A program made the translations under genes and the position numbers. Shown piece by piece: positions 1 through 13,143 of a stretch of DNA of 32,925 nt. Origin of the DNA: Flavobacteriaceae bacterium TMED48 (GTDB lineage Bacteria; Pseudomonadota; Gammaproteobacteria; Pseudomonadales; Porticoccaceae); the NCBI GenBank assembly GCA_905181995.1, contig CAJIZO010000125.1:1-32925 (forward strand). Direction: 5' to 3'. The notes under the pieces are model-generated. The model was not told the DNA's origin and did no database searches. It was given only the letters and a program-made list of their open reading frames with translations. Each line of letters begins with the position of its first letter. Position 1 is the first letter of the stretch.

Positions 1-230
1 GCAACAAATACTAAAAAAAAGGATTCTTTTTTTATCATAATCTCTCCCTACAAAATGAGTTTAATTTAGCGTCCCATAATCTCAGAATAAATAGAAATCG
101 CAACCCTTAACTTCATGAAGACATTCAATAAAGTTAAAGATTATTTGTTGTCTCTTGGAATAGGGTTGGTGATAGGTGAGGTTGTTCGATTGAGTCTCTA
201 ATGTGAACTCTAAAACTACACCCCCTTCGA

Positions 231-2060
231 TTACTCGACCGTAACCGATTTCGCAAGATTTCTCGGTTGATCGACATCGGTGCCCTTTAGCAGGGCGACA
301 TGGTAGGACAATAACTGCAACGGCAAAGTGTAGATAATCGCCTCGAGACTCTTCGGCACCGACGGCATATCGATCACCGTAATACCCGGCTCGCTGGTAA
401 ACCCGGCGTCGCAGTCGGCAAATACGAACAACTGCCCACCGCGAGCGCGCACCTCGTGGAGATTGGATTTTAATTTTTCCAGTAACTCATTGTTCGGCGC
501 AACGGTGACCACCGGCATGTCCTCATCGACCAGAGCCAAGGGCCCGTGCTTCAATTCACCCGAGGGGTAAGCCTCGGCATGAATATAAGATATTTCTTTG
601 AGTTTCAGTGCGCCCTCCAGCGCGATCGGATACTGCTCACCACGACCTAAAAACAGTGCGTGGTTCTTGTTCGCAAACGATTCAGACACCTCTTCAATCG
701 CGCTGTTGAGCGCCAGCACCTGATGACAGAGGTCGTGGAGTCTGTGGAGATTTTGTACCCACTCGGCCTCGACCGCCGCGGTTAGACCGCAGTGCTTGGC
801 CAACGCTAACGCCAACAACTGTAAAGCTACCAATTGGGTAGTAAACGCCTTGGTCGAGGCAACGCCGATTTCTGGGCCGGCCATGGTCATCAGCGAAATG
901 TCGGACTCGCGAACCAGCGAGCTATTGGCGACGTTACAAATCGCCAAAAACCCCAAGTAACCGCTCTCTTTGGCCTTGCGCAGCGCCGCAAGGGTATCGG
1001 CGGTCTCGCCCGACTGCGAGATCGAAACGAACAGAGTGCCCGCTGGTACCGCCACCGCACGGTAGCGGTACTCACTGGCCACCTCGACCTGACAGGGTAT
1101 GCCGGCAAGTTCCTCAAGCCAATATTTAGCCACTAGCCCCGAGTGATAACTGGTACCACAAGCGACAATGTGCAGCGCCTTAGTCGACGCGAACAAGGTC
1201 TCTGCGCGGTGGCCAAAAATGGCTTCGCGAATGTGATCGTCGGCAATGCGTCCCGCAAAGGTGTCGCCAAGCACGCGCGGTTGTTCAAATATTTCCTTTT
1301 GCATAAAGTGCCGATAGCGACCCTTTTCGGCAATCTGATCGGTCTCTTCCAACTGCTGTAACGGGCGGTCTACCAACTGATTGCTGGGGTTGTATATGGA
1401 ATAACCGTCGGCGCTCAACTCGACCAAATCGCCCTCTTGCAAAAAGATAAATCGGTCGGTTACCTGACGCAACGCCATCTGATCTGAGGCGATAAAGTGT
1501 TCGTCGATGCCAACACCAATCACCAGCGGGCTGCCACTTCTAGCGCCAATCAGGGTGCCGGGACGATCTGTATGCACCACAGCCAGCGCGTAAGCGCCAT
1601 CCAAACGGGTGAGCGCCACGGCGACTGCAGCACGCAGATTGGGTTTTTTTTTAAGGCAGCTATGGATTAAGTGAGCGATCACTTCGCTGTCGGTTGCGGA
1701 GCTGAAATGATAATTTTGGTCGCGCAATTCAGCGCGCAGTGCATCGTGGTTCTCGATAATACCGTTGTGCACGATAGCCACACCGCCCGAGGTGTGCGGG
1801 TGTGAATTTGCGGTACTCGGCTCGCCGTGGGTGGCCCAGCGGGTGTGCGCGATGCCGGTATGACCGGCGACGGGCTCTAGCGCCGCAAGCGCTTCTAAAT
1901 CTGCCACCTTACCCTTGGCTTTTCGGGTCTCTAAGTGGTTGTGACGGTCGATCATCGAAATACCTGCCGAGTCGTAGCCACGGTACTCGAGGCGGCGCAG
2001 TCCTTCTATCAAGATTTTATAGACGTTCCTTTCAGCGGCGACACCGACGATTCCACACAT
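231..2060 (-). CDS. glmS: glutamine--fructose-6-phosphate aminotransferase (isomerizing)
   Basis: MCGIVGVAA N-terminal Cys amidotransferase start, SIS-domain motifs (CGTSYHSGL, SQSGETADT), C-terminal PRNLAKSVTVE; 609 aa. Confidence 0.98.
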   Translation of the reverse strand: MCGIVGVAAERNVYKILIEGLRRLEYRGYDSAGISMIDRHNHLETRKAKGKVADLEALAALEPVAGHTGIAHTRWATHGEPSTANSHPHTSGGVAIVHNGIIENHDALRAELRDQNYHFSSATDSEVIAHLIHSCLKKKPNLRAAVAVALTRLDGAYALAVVHTDRPGTLIGARSGSPLVIGVGIDEHFIASDQMALRQVTDRFIFLQEGDLVELSADGYSIYNPSNQLVDRPLQQLEETDQIAEKGRYRHFMQKEIFEQPRVLGDTFAGRIADDHIREAIFGHRAETLFASTKALHIVACGTSYHSGLVAKYWLEELAGIPCQVEVASEYRYRAVAVPAGTLFVSISQSGETADTLAALRKAKESGYLGFLAICNVANSSLVRESDISLMTMAGPEIGVASTKAFTTQLVALQLLALALAKHCGLTAAVEAEWVQNLHRLHDLCHQVLALNSAIEEVSESFANKNHALFLGRGEQYPIALEGALKLKEISYIHAEAYPSGELKHGPLALVDEDMPVVTVAPNNELLEKLKSNLHEVRARGGQLFVFADCDAGFTSEPGITVIDMPSVPKSLEAIIYTLPLQLLSYHVALLKGTDVDQPRNLAKSVTVE

Positions 2061-2063
2061 ACT

Positions 2064-3434
2064 TTAATCTTCCTTTTTTATCGGCCTTTGCCAGCCGGCA
2101 ATATTGCGCTGCTTGGCACGGCCCACTGCAAGCTCGGCATCGTTGACATTTTTGGTCAGGGTGGTCCCAGCGGCGACAAAACCACCATCGCCAATTTCGA
2201 CCGGCGCAATCAAGGTGCTGTTGGAACCGATAAAAGCCTCGTTGCCGATCTGCGTTAGGTGTTTATTGACGCCATCATAATTGCAAGTAATGGTGCCGGC
2301 GCCTACGTTTACATGATCCCCTAGCTCGGCATCGCCAATATAACTCAGATGATTGATCTTGCTACCTTCGCCGAGGTGGGCCTTTTTGGTTTCGACGAAA
2401 TTACCCACCTTGGCATGTTTACCCAGCACCGTTCCCGGTCTAAGTCGTGCGAATGGGCCAACGCTACAGCACTCGCCCAGCACCGCCGACTCGATGATTG
2501 AATTGGCTTTAATTTCCACGCCATCGGCGATCGTGCTATCGCTTATTGTACAGTTTGCGCCAATGGTAACGCCGGAACCGATCGTCACACTGCCGCTAAA
2601 CACACAGTTAATATCGATATAATTGTCCACTCCGGCGACCAGTTCACCGCGCTGGTCAAAGCGCGCGGGGTCCGCAAGTGTGGTGCCGGCGAGCATCAAC
2701 GTGCGTGCCAACTGACCTTGATAAGCGCGCTCTAGCTCGGCCAATTGTACCCGGTTATTGACCCCTTGAACCTCGTTGGCAGAGGTCGGTTGGATGCTTT
2801 CAACGCGGCAGTCATGGGCTCGCGCTATAGCGATTAGATCGGTTAGATAGTATTCGCCCTGGGCATTGTTATTATTAATTTGTGGTAGCCACGCCTTTAA
2901 TTGATCGGCCCCAAGCGCCATAACACCGGTATTGATCTCGTTGATATTAAGCTGCTCTGCAGTGGCATCGCGATGCTCGACGATCGATTCGATCGCGCCC
3001 TCAACGCCGCGCACAATGCGCCCGTAACCACTGGCGTTATCCGTCTGTAAAGTCAGCAGCGCGATCTGTTGCGGAGCCACCGCGTCGAGCATGCGGGCAA
3101 TGGTGGTGGCGTTAATCAACGGCACATCGGCGTATAGAATTAGCGCAACCGCTCCGGAGCGCAAGTGCGGTAACGCCATCTGTACGGCATGCGCGGTGCC
3201 CAGTTGCTCACCCTGACGGGCAAATAGGTGCTCACCATCGGCGAAAGACTGCTCAACCTGGGTTGCGCCGTGGCCGGTGACGACAATACTGCGGCCATCC
3301 GGCACCGTTCCAGCGGCGACCAATACGTGTTCCAACATGGGCCGCCCACCGAGCGGATGCAACACTTTAGGCAGGTCGGATTGCATTCGCGAACCCTTGC
3401 CGGCGGCGAGAATAACAACATCGGTATGCTTCAT
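2064..3434 (-). CDS. glmU: bifunctional UDP-N-acetylglucosamine pyrophosphorylase / glucosamine-1-phosphate N-acetyltransferase
   Basis: LAAGKGSRMQSDLPKVLHPLGGRPM nucleotidyltransferase motif plus left-handed beta-helix C-terminus; the ORF opens at 3470 but the internal Met at 3434 (MKHTDVVILAAGKG) is the likelier start. Confidence 0.96.
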   Translation of the reverse strand: MKHTDVVILAAGKGSRMQSDLPKVLHPLGGRPMLEHVLVAAGTVPDGRSIVVTGHGATQVEQSFADGEHLFARQGEQLGTAHAVQMALPHLRSGAVALILYADVPLINATTIARMLDAVAPQQIALLTLQTDNASGYGRIVRGVEGAIESIVEHRDATAEQLNINEINTGVMALGADQLKAWLPQINNNNAQGEYYLTDLIAIARAHDCRVESIQPTSANEVQGVNNRVQLAELERAYQGQLARTLMLAGTTLADPARFDQRGELVAGVDNYIDINCVFSGSVTIGSGVTIGANCTISDSTIADGVEIKANSIIESAVLGECCSVGPFARLRPGTVLGKHAKVGNFVETKKAHLGEGSKINHLSYIGDAELGDHVNVGAGTITCNYDGVNKHLTQIGNEAFIGSNSTLIAPVEIGDGGFVAAGTTLTKNVNDAELAVGRAKQRNIAGWQRPIKKED

Positions 3435-3562
3435 AAGCAGGTCTCTAAAACTCCATAGATGATCGCGCAATAACCCTGATACTAGCGTTTAAAGGTACTG
3501 CCTTATCGACTGCGACACAAGCTCTACGGCAGGGTCGTCTAGGTTGAAAAATATTGGCGCAT

Positions 3563-3585
3563 AAAAAAGGGCGGCATAGCCACCC
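3563..3585 (-). terminator. rho-independent terminator of the atp operon
   Basis: Minus strand GGGTGGC-TAT-GCCGCCC followed by TTTTTT, located just downstream of the atpC stop. Confidence 0.8.
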
Positions 3586-3602
3586 TTTCCTCGCACCGGC
3601 AA

Positions 3603-4028
3603 TCAACTACCCAGTTTTTTACGCAGCGTTTGCACGGTGCGCAACTGCGCCGACGCCTCGGCGAGCATGGTCGCGGCCTTAGAGTAGTCAATTTCACCGG
3701 ATAAATTGGCAATCGCCTGCTCGGCAGATTTGACCGCCTCTGCCGCTGCCGCCTCGTCGATATCTGCGGCGCGTACCGCAGAATCTGCCAAGATTGAGAT
3801 ACTGTTGGGTTGTACCTCTATATAACCGCCGGAGAGGTAATATATTTCCTCCTCACCGCTATCCCTGATCAGGCGCACCGGCCCCGGGTTGAGATCACTC
3901 AACAACGCCGTATGCCCTGGAGTAATCCCCATCTCACCGAGAGACCCCGTCGCTACCACCATGCCGACAGAACCAGAAAACAGCGATTCGTCTGCACTAA
4001 CAATGTCACAATGTACGGATGTGGTCAT
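3603..4028 (-). CDS. atpC: F1Fo ATP synthase subunit epsilon
   Basis: VHCDIVSADESLFSG...GEMGITPGHTALLSDLNPGPV; position in operon. Confidence 0.96.
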   Translation of the reverse strand: MTTSVHCDIVSADESLFSGSVGMVVATGSLGEMGITPGHTALLSDLNPGPVRLIRDSGEEEIYYLSGGYIEVQPNSISILADSAVRAADIDEAAAAEAVKSAEQAIANLSGEIDYSKAATMLAEASAQLRTVQTLRKKLGS

Positions 4029-4054
4029 TCAACTGCGCCTCTATGAGCTTCAAT

Positions 4055-5482
<1,428 letters not shown>

Positions 5483-5492
5483 TTATTGGGCG

Positions 5493-6353
5493 CTATACGG
5501 CCGCCGCACCACTGACTATTTCCGACAACTCTTGGGTAATGGCCGCTTGGCGCGCCTTGTTATACAGAAGTTGCAACTCATCGATCAATTCACCTGCGTT
5601 CTCGGTGGCGTTTTTCATCGCCAACATTCGCGCTGCCTGCTCGCAGGCCTTATTTTCAACCACGCCCTGATAAACCTGCGATTCAATGTAACGAACCAAC
5701 ATACCATCTAATAAGGCCACCGCATCCGGCTCGTAAATGTAATCCCAATGATGACTCAAGGTGTCGTCGGCGCTCGGGGCTAGCGGCAATAGTTGCTGCA
5801 CAGTCGGTGTCTGAGTCATGGTATTGACGAACTCGTTGCTCACCAAGTACAACTTATCGATGCGCCCTTGGTCATAGGCATCCAACATCACCTTGACGCC
5901 GCCAATCAAATCTTCGGATGCCGGTTCGTCACCGACGTCCTTAATGCTGGCAACCACATTGCCGCCGACGCTGGCAAAAAAGCTCGCTGCCTTATTGCCG
6001 ATCACACAGATATCGACTTCGACGTTGTCTTCAGACCAGCCATGCATGGACTTGATCGCCGCCTTAAACAAGTTGATGTTCAAGCCGCCACAAAGTCCAC
6101 GATCGGTGGAAACCAAGATGTAGCCGACCCGCGCCACATCGCGTTGCTGCAAGTACGGGTGGCGATACTCTGACACCGAGTTCGCAACATGACCCACTAC
6201 ATCACGAATGCGCTGAGCGTAGGGTTTCCCCAGCGACATGCGCTCTTGCGCCCGGCGCATCTTGCTAGCCGCCACCATCTCCATTGCGCTGGTAATCTTT
6301 TGGGTACTACCAATACTCGCAATTTTGGTTTTAACTTCTTTTCCGACTGCCAT
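5493..6353 (-). CDS. atpG: F1Fo ATP synthase subunit gamma
   Basis: [38 protein letters not shown]. Confidence 0.98.
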   Translation of the reverse strand: MAVGKEVKTKIASIGSTQKITSAMEMVAASKMRRAQERMSLGKPYAQRIRDVVGHVANSVSEYRHPYLQQRDVARVGYILVSTDRGLCGGLNINLFKAAIKSMHGWSEDNVEVDICVIGNKAASFFASVGGNVVASIKDVGDEPASEDLIGGVKVMLDAYDQGRIDKLYLVSNEFVNTMTQTPTVQQLLPLAPSADDTLSHHWDYIYEPDAVALLDGMLVRYIESQVYQGVVENKACEQAARMLAMKNATENAGELIDELQLLYNKARQAAITQELSEIVSGAAAV

Positions 6354-6378
6354 GATCTATGTCCGTGTCCGCGATGGG

Positions 6379-7923
6379 CTACCAGGTTTGGGTAGCGACA
6401 AATTTATCGAGGGCCGCTTTAAAACCGGCTGCAATATCGTCGTTATAGGCGCCCGACTGGTTGATTTGATCCATTAAATCTGCATGCTCGGCTTTCATGT
6501 AGGACAGCAGTGCTGCCTCAAAATCACCAATTTTGTTGACCTCGATCGGCTCTAAATACCCTTGGTCGGCAGCAAATACCATCACGCCCATCTCGGCGAT
6601 CGACTGCGGTGAATACTGCTTCTGCTTCATCAGTTCAGTCACCCGTTCACCGTGATCCAACTGAGCCTTGGTGGCCTCATCGAGATCCGACGCAAACTGG
6701 GAAAATGCCGCCAACTCGCGATACTGCGCCAGCGCTGTTCGAATTCCACCAGACAGTTTCTTGATGATTTTGGTCTGCGCTGCGCCGCCCACACGAGATA
6801 CCGAGATACCAGCATTCATCGCAGGCCTGATCCCGGCATTGAACATATCTGCCTCGAGGAAGATCTGCCCATCGGTAATCGAAATAACGTTGGTTGGCAC
6901 AAAGGCTGATACATCACCTGCCTGGGTTTCAATAACTGGCAGTGCCGTGAGTGAACCCGTTTGACCTTTAACTTCGCCGCCGGTGAACTTTTCGACATAA
7001 TCTGCGTTAACTCGCGCAGCGCGTTCGAGCAATCGCGAGTGGAGATAAAATACATCGCCAGGGTAGGCCTCGCGTCCCGGCGGCCGTTTCAGCAACAACG
7101 AAATTTGCCGGTAAGCCCAGGCCTGCTTGGTCAGATCATCGTAAATAATCAGCGCGTCTTGACCACGATCGCGGTAGTACTCGCCCATGGTACAACCAGC
7201 AAACGGTGCCAGATACTGCATTGCAGCGGGATCGGATGCGGTCGCCGCAACGACCACCGTGTGCTCCATCGCGCCGTGTTCTTCTAACTTGCGCACCACT
7301 GCAGCGACCGAGGCGGCTTTTTGGCCGATCGCAACATAGATGCACTTGATGCCAGAGCCCTTCTGGTTGATGATCGCATCAACCGCAATCGCGGTCTTAC
7401 CAATTTGCCGATCGCCAATAATCAATTCACGTTGACCGCGACCAATCGGCACCATGGCATCGATCGCCTTGAGGCCAATCTGTACCGGTTGATCAACCGA
7501 TTGCCGCTCAATAACACCCGGAGCAACCTTTTCCAGCGCGTCGGTAAGCGCCGCATTGATCGGGCCCTTGCCATCGATTGGGTTACCCAAGGCATCAACG
7601 ACACGCCCCTCGAGTTCTGGGCCCACCGGCACTTCGAGTACGCGCCCGGTACAGCGAGCCTTTTGGCCCTCGGCTAGGGTCTGGTAATCACCCAACACCA
7701 CCGCACCGACCGAATCGCGCTCAAGATTGAGCGCCATTCCAAAGATACCGCCATCGAACTCGATCATTTCGCCATACATCACGTCGGCTAGACCGTGGAT
7801 ACGAATAATGCCGTCCGATACGGAAACGATTGTGCCCTCATTTTGGGCTTCCGATGAAACATCCAAGTTGTCGATACGACTTTTGATGATTTCACTGATT
7901 TCTGATGGATTCAGTTGCTGCAT
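6379..7923 (-). CDS. atpA: F1Fo ATP synthase subunit alpha
   Basis: [54 protein letters not shown]; 514 aa. Confidence 0.98.
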   Translation of the reverse strand: MQQLNPSEISEIIKSRIDNLDVSSEAQNEGTIVSVSDGIIRIHGLADVMYGEMIEFDGGIFGMALNLERDSVGAVVLGDYQTLAEGQKARCTGRVLEVPVGPELEGRVVDALGNPIDGKGPINAALTDALEKVAPGVIERQSVDQPVQIGLKAIDAMVPIGRGQRELIIGDRQIGKTAIAVDAIINQKGSGIKCIYVAIGQKAASVAAVVRKLEEHGAMEHTVVVAATASDPAAMQYLAPFAGCTMGEYYRDRGQDALIIYDDLTKQAWAYRQISLLLKRPPGREAYPGDVFYLHSRLLERAARVNADYVEKFTGGEVKGQTGSLTALPVIETQAGDVSAFVPTNVISITDGQIFLEADMFNAGIRPAMNAGISVSRVGGAAQTKIIKKLSGGIRTALAQYRELAAFSQFASDLDEATKAQLDHGERVTELMKQKQYSPQSIAEMGVMVFAADQGYLEPIEVNKIGDFEAALLSYMKAEHADLMDQINQSGAYNDDIAAGFKAALDKFVATQTW

Positions 7924-7940
7924 GCTTGGACCTCAATCCT

Positions 7941-8477
7941 TTACGAATTTAATGATTCTGCAAGTTTGGTCAAACGACCGCGAATGGACCCGTCAATAAC
8001 CGTGTCCCCGGCGCGTATTACCGCACCCCCGATCAGGCTCTTATCCAAACGAACCTGCATATTAATGTTGCGCTCGAGTTTTTTGCCGAGCGCTTCACTG
8101 AGTTGGCGCTGTTGTTCGGCGTCCAGCTCTTGTGCTGAGACTACCTCCACGTCGATGGCCTTTTCGTGATTGGCCTTCATACTTTCAAACTGCTGGGCAA
8201 TTTGCGGAAGTAGTTGTATGCGTCTATTTTCTGAGAGGATGACCACAAAGTTCTGTAGTTCCGCCCCCAGCGTGTCGCCGCATAGATCAACCACCGCTGC
8301 GGATTGTTCGGCGCCGGTGGTACTGGGCGAACTCAGCAATCCAACGACCGGCGGTTGCACCACCACCGTAGCGGCGGTGCGCAAGCTATCCGACCACTCC
8401 TGCAAGTGATCTGCCGCGACGGCGTGTTCGAATGCTGCGCGCGCGTAGGGCCGCGCCAGTGTGCTCAGCTCTGCCAT
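7941..8477 (-). CDS. atpH: F1Fo ATP synthase subunit delta
   Basis: ARPYARAAFEHA N-terminus, DKSLIGGAVIRAGDTVIDGSIRGRL C-terminus. Confidence 0.96.
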   Translation of the reverse strand: MAELSTLARPYARAAFEHAVAADHLQEWSDSLRTAATVVVQPPVVGLLSSPSTTGAEQSAAVVDLCGDTLGAELQNFVVILSENRRIQLLPQIAQQFESMKANHEKAIDVEVVSAQELDAEQQRQLSEALGKKLERNINMQVRLDKSLIGGAVIRAGDTVIDGSIRGRLTKLAESLNS

Positions 8478-8489
8478 AACCGACCCCGC

Positions 8490-8960
8490 CTACAACTGGG
8501 CCGCGAGCTGTTCGACCAGCGCACGATTTGCAGCATCGTCGACCGACGCCTCGAGGACCCGCTCAGCGCCTGCCAGCGCTAAACCAGCAACTGCACCACG
8601 CAGCTCTTCCCGAGCCCGGTTGAGCTCTTGGTCAATCTCCGCTGCAGCCGCCACTTTTAGACGGTCGCCCTCGGCAATCGCCTGTTGCTTGGCTTCTTCA
8701 ACGATCTGACCAGCGCGTTTATTGGCCTGATCGATAATTCCAGCGGCCTCTTGCTTGGCGACCTGCATTTGATCAGACGCTTGACTCTGCGCGCTTTCTA
8801 AATCGCGCATAGCTCGCTCAGCAGCATCCAAACCGTCGGCAATTTTTTGCTGCCGCTCATCCATGGCTTCGATGATGACCGGCCAGACATACTTCATGCA
8901 AAACCACACAAAGAATGCAAAGGTGACCATCTGTCCAAACAGCGTTAAATTAATATTCAC
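8490..8960 (-). CDS. atpF: F1Fo ATP synthase subunit b
   Basis: N-terminal TM helix [26 protein letters not shown], then a long Ala/Glu-rich helix. Confidence 0.96.
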   Translation of the reverse strand: MNINLTLFGQMVTFAFFVWFCMKYVWPVIIEAMDERQQKIADGLDAAERAMRDLESAQSQASDQMQVAKQEAAGIIDQANKRAGQIVEEAKQQAIAEGDRLKVAAAAEIDQELNRAREELRGAVAGLALAGAERVLEASVDDAANRALVEQLAAQL

Positions 8961-9002
8961 GCCTCTACCTCGTCATTAGGGTGCATTAAAAGGTGGTGAC
9001 CG

Positions 9003-9257
<255 letters not shown>

Positions 9258-9279
9258 TTAGTAGTTAAAAGTTAAATAA

Positions 9280-10311
<1,032 letters not shown>

Positions 10312-10344
10312 TCAACTCTAACCGATACGTCGGTTTACGCTTTG

Positions 10345-10758
10345 CTACTGGCTCCGATGAAACAACTTGGCCACCAATACGAGATACAACGGCACCATAA
10401 CAATAAACGTTATAAATACCACCAAAAAATTCACACTAAAGGGCAATTTTGCCGCCGCTACAACCAATGTAGCGGTGAGCATCAACTTTCCCGCCTGACC
10501 CAAATAAAACCCTCGTACAACGCGCCTTACTTGCCGTGCTCCCGTGTGCCTGTACGCCATGTGTGCAAACCAAGCGTGCGGTATCAGGTGGATCAGACCG
10601 CCAACCCATACCGAACTAGCAATCTCTACTCCGAATGGCGTCACGGCCGCGGTCATTAACAACAGAACCGCCAATTGCCTGCTGGCGACTGAGTGGACTG
10701 CTGGCTTAGCAATCGTCGACATACTGCCCTCCGACTCCGACCCCGTGGTAACGCTCAT
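10345..10758 (-). CDS. atpI: F0F1 ATP synthase assembly protein I
   Basis: Small multi-TM protein directly upstream of atpB (SSVWVGGLIHLIPHAWFA); start could also be Met at 10722. Confidence 0.85.
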   Translation of the reverse strand: MSVTTGSESEGSMSTIAKPAVHSVASRQLAVLLLMTAAVTPFGVEIASSVWVGGLIHLIPHAWFAHMAYRHTGARQVRRVVRGFYLGQAGKLMLTATLVVAAAKLPFSVNFLVVFITFIVMVPLYLVLVAKLFHRSQ

Positions 10759-10970
10759 TCACACTCGGCGGTCAGCGAGGCCGGTCATTATAGGGATACT
10801 GGTGCCCACTTACAACGTGCAACCATGCGATTTATATTCAAGATTAGCCGCTGTGATACAGCAGTTAGAGTGTCAGCCAACTCGGACATAAGTCGATTAG
10901 CAATGCCGTCGCTACCCGACAAACTCGATCGACGCTCGCTTGTCAAAACGCGGCTAGCGGTAGTGGCGGT

Positions 10971-12902
10971 TTAGGGCGTATACCAAATGGCTGAGGTATA
11001 GGCTCTGTCCTGAACGATTCTAGGGACTTGATCGGGCATTTTGACTTTAAATTTTAACTCGTCGTAAGCCGTCCACCGAGGCGTCGGAATCTCCAGCACC
11101 CGGACATAGTAAAAAGCCCTGAGCGTCGGATCGAAATCGGGATCAGTCCAGACTTGGTTGAAGTGCGAAGAGCCAATGCTGTTGGTATAAGACGCAGTTG
11201 TCAGATCCACCGTGCTGGCCACGGGTTGGTTAGGCGTACGATCGTCGGAGAGGGCAATGTTGTATATTTTTTCGTGAGTCGCTCCGGCACCATCCAACCA
11301 ACCTTTGATGACCTGAATCCGATCGAGGTTTGCCCCTAGCGGGTCTTTGACCGCCGACAACAAAAATGTCGGCGATTTGCCACTCGGCGCAGTGCTTAAA
11401 TCACCGCCCATCGGTACCCCTTTTCGGTAGCCGATGACCGCCAGGTCAGGTGCCATTGCGTCGCTCACATTAAAATTCCAACCGCCAAAAAAGTGCACGC
11501 TAATTCGAGGGCCCGACGTGGCATAGACCTCGCGGCGCTTGAGCGCGGCAAATATCTCTTCTCGGGTGTTTTCTTTGGCCCAAACGGCGGCCAATCCCGA
11601 GGCGCCAAACCGAAAGCCCTCCTGCAATACGCCAAACATTTGGTTGGCATAGCGACCCGGCTGGGGCAAGGACTCACCAAACTTGCCAAAAAAGTTGTCC
11701 TCATCGGTGGTTGCCAGCCCGGTATGCGAATCGGTGCTGCCGATCATACCGAACTTAAACGGATTGACGCCGAGCGCAGATTCATGCCGAAGGCCCTCGC
11801 GCAAGGCCGGGCGAATATAATCGTATTGGAAGTCTTCAGGCGTGCTGACCTTGGTAAATGCGAGGTTGCCTTGGTCCCACGACTCGAAATCGGCAAACGG
11901 ATCATCCGGCGATACGATTGGGTGGGTCTCCGAATCACCTTTGAGCTGGGTCACTTCCACCACTGGCTCCCATTTGGCACGCTGCGTCGCGTAATGGGCG
12001 TTCATAGGCGCACCATTTAAACGCACCGGAGCAAACATTTTCCCGCCACTGCCGTTGCTATTGTGCGGAATAGCCATCACCGAGCCACCAGTTTTTTGCT
12101 GGTATTTCTCTAAGTGATCCCACAACAGCTCCGGATCGTCGCCGTCTTGCGCGGAAAAAGGAATCTGTTGAACAGCCTTGTCTGCAGCGTCTTTAAAAAG
12201 CACCACGCGGTGCAATTGATCGCCCGCTGGAGCGGATGTCCACTCGTGAGCGATAAACGCGGTAAAATATCCTGGCAGATTGTGCTTGTCGCTTTCCTCG
12301 GCAATATCGCGCCAAATAGAACGGCGCACGTCCGGCGTATTCAAATACTTGGGATCCGGCGAGCTGGCCATCGATCCAGCCCATTCGATACCGACGTCGA
12401 TAATCCGGCCCTCGCGCATCATTTTTGCCCAGCGCTGCCCGACCTGCCAGTCTTTGAGTAGCGGGTCATTAACTTCCAACCGCGGGAATATTCCCATCTG
12501 CGATGCGTGATCGGCAATCGCCAAAAAATCCAGTGGCCGCCTGAGTTGGGCTTTCATACCATTGTCGGCGGTAACAACCTTGCCCTGGGCAAATCGATAG
12601 GCAATCTCGCGCGTCAAGCGCGTCCCTCTCAGATAGGCGTCGACCGACAGGTTAGTATGAAGATGGGTATCGCCCCATAGGAGTCGCATCGATGTATTTT
12701 CAACTGGCGGCGAATACACGACGTTGGCGAGGTCTTCGTCGGACAATTTTGACACCACAGTGTCCATCGACACGGTGGGCTCATAGATCGGTCGGAAGCT
12801 ATCAGCGCTGGTTTCCTGGGAAAGAATAAACCCAGAATAACTGGTGCAGGTCATCGCCAGCACTACAGCGTTTACGGTCTTTGAAAAATCACTAAATGGC
12901 AT
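10971..12902 (-). CDS. DUF3604 domain-containing protein (putative PHP-like metal hydrolase, secreted)
   Basis: LLWGDTHLHTNLSVDAYLRGTRLT, IAHEWTS, IGSTDSHTGLATTDEDNFFGK. ORF opens at 12962, but Met at 12902 has a good RBS (AAGGGAG) and begins a signal-peptide-like stretch (MPFSDFSKTVNAVVLAMTCTSYSGFILS). Confidence 0.85.
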   Translation of the reverse strand: MPFSDFSKTVNAVVLAMTCTSYSGFILSQETSADSFRPIYEPTVSMDTVVSKLSDEDLANVVYSPPVENTSMRLLWGDTHLHTNLSVDAYLRGTRLTREIAYRFAQGKVVTADNGMKAQLRRPLDFLAIADHASQMGIFPRLEVNDPLLKDWQVGQRWAKMMREGRIIDVGIEWAGSMASSPDPKYLNTPDVRRSIWRDIAEESDKHNLPGYFTAFIAHEWTSAPAGDQLHRVVLFKDAADKAVQQIPFSAQDGDDPELLWDHLEKYQQKTGGSVMAIPHNSNGSGGKMFAPVRLNGAPMNAHYATQRAKWEPVVEVTQLKGDSETHPIVSPDDPFADFESWDQGNLAFTKVSTPEDFQYDYIRPALREGLRHESALGVNPFKFGMIGSTDSHTGLATTDEDNFFGKFGESLPQPGRYANQMFGVLQEGFRFGASGLAAVWAKENTREEIFAALKRREVYATSGPRISVHFFGGWNFNVSDAMAPDLAVIGYRKGVPMGGDLSTAPSGKSPTFLLSAVKDPLGANLDRIQVIKGWLDGAGATHEKIYNIALSDDRTPNQPVASTVDLTTASYTNSIGSSHFNQVWTDPDFDPTLRAFYYVRVLEIPTPRWTAYDELKFKVKMPDQVPRIVQDRAYTSAIWYTP

Positions 12903-13143
12903 ACCGAACGACTCCCTTATTTTTATAACGCATCTAGGTAATCCGATTCTCTCTCTCGGCACCGCGGACTATTTGCCGCGCTTAAAAAGGTCGCCACCAT
13001 GAAACCCGGTGCTTTGCTGTGCGCCATCGTGCATCGATCGATGTAAACCAGTTTTCTATTAGCGCACGTTAATCCAATCATCGCGCGACTACTACCTGAC
13101 ACTTCGTGTAAGTCGTTTTAACTATGTTTGCGCGCCTTGTCAG

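Noticed and set aside
11493-12020. 175-aa plus-strand ORF
   Set aside because: Antisense to DUF3604 coding sequence; no recognisable domain.
13032-13043. 12-bp palindrome CATCGATCGATG upstream of DUF3604
   Set aside because: Single copy with no second site; GATC/CGAT-rich palindromes arise easily by chance.
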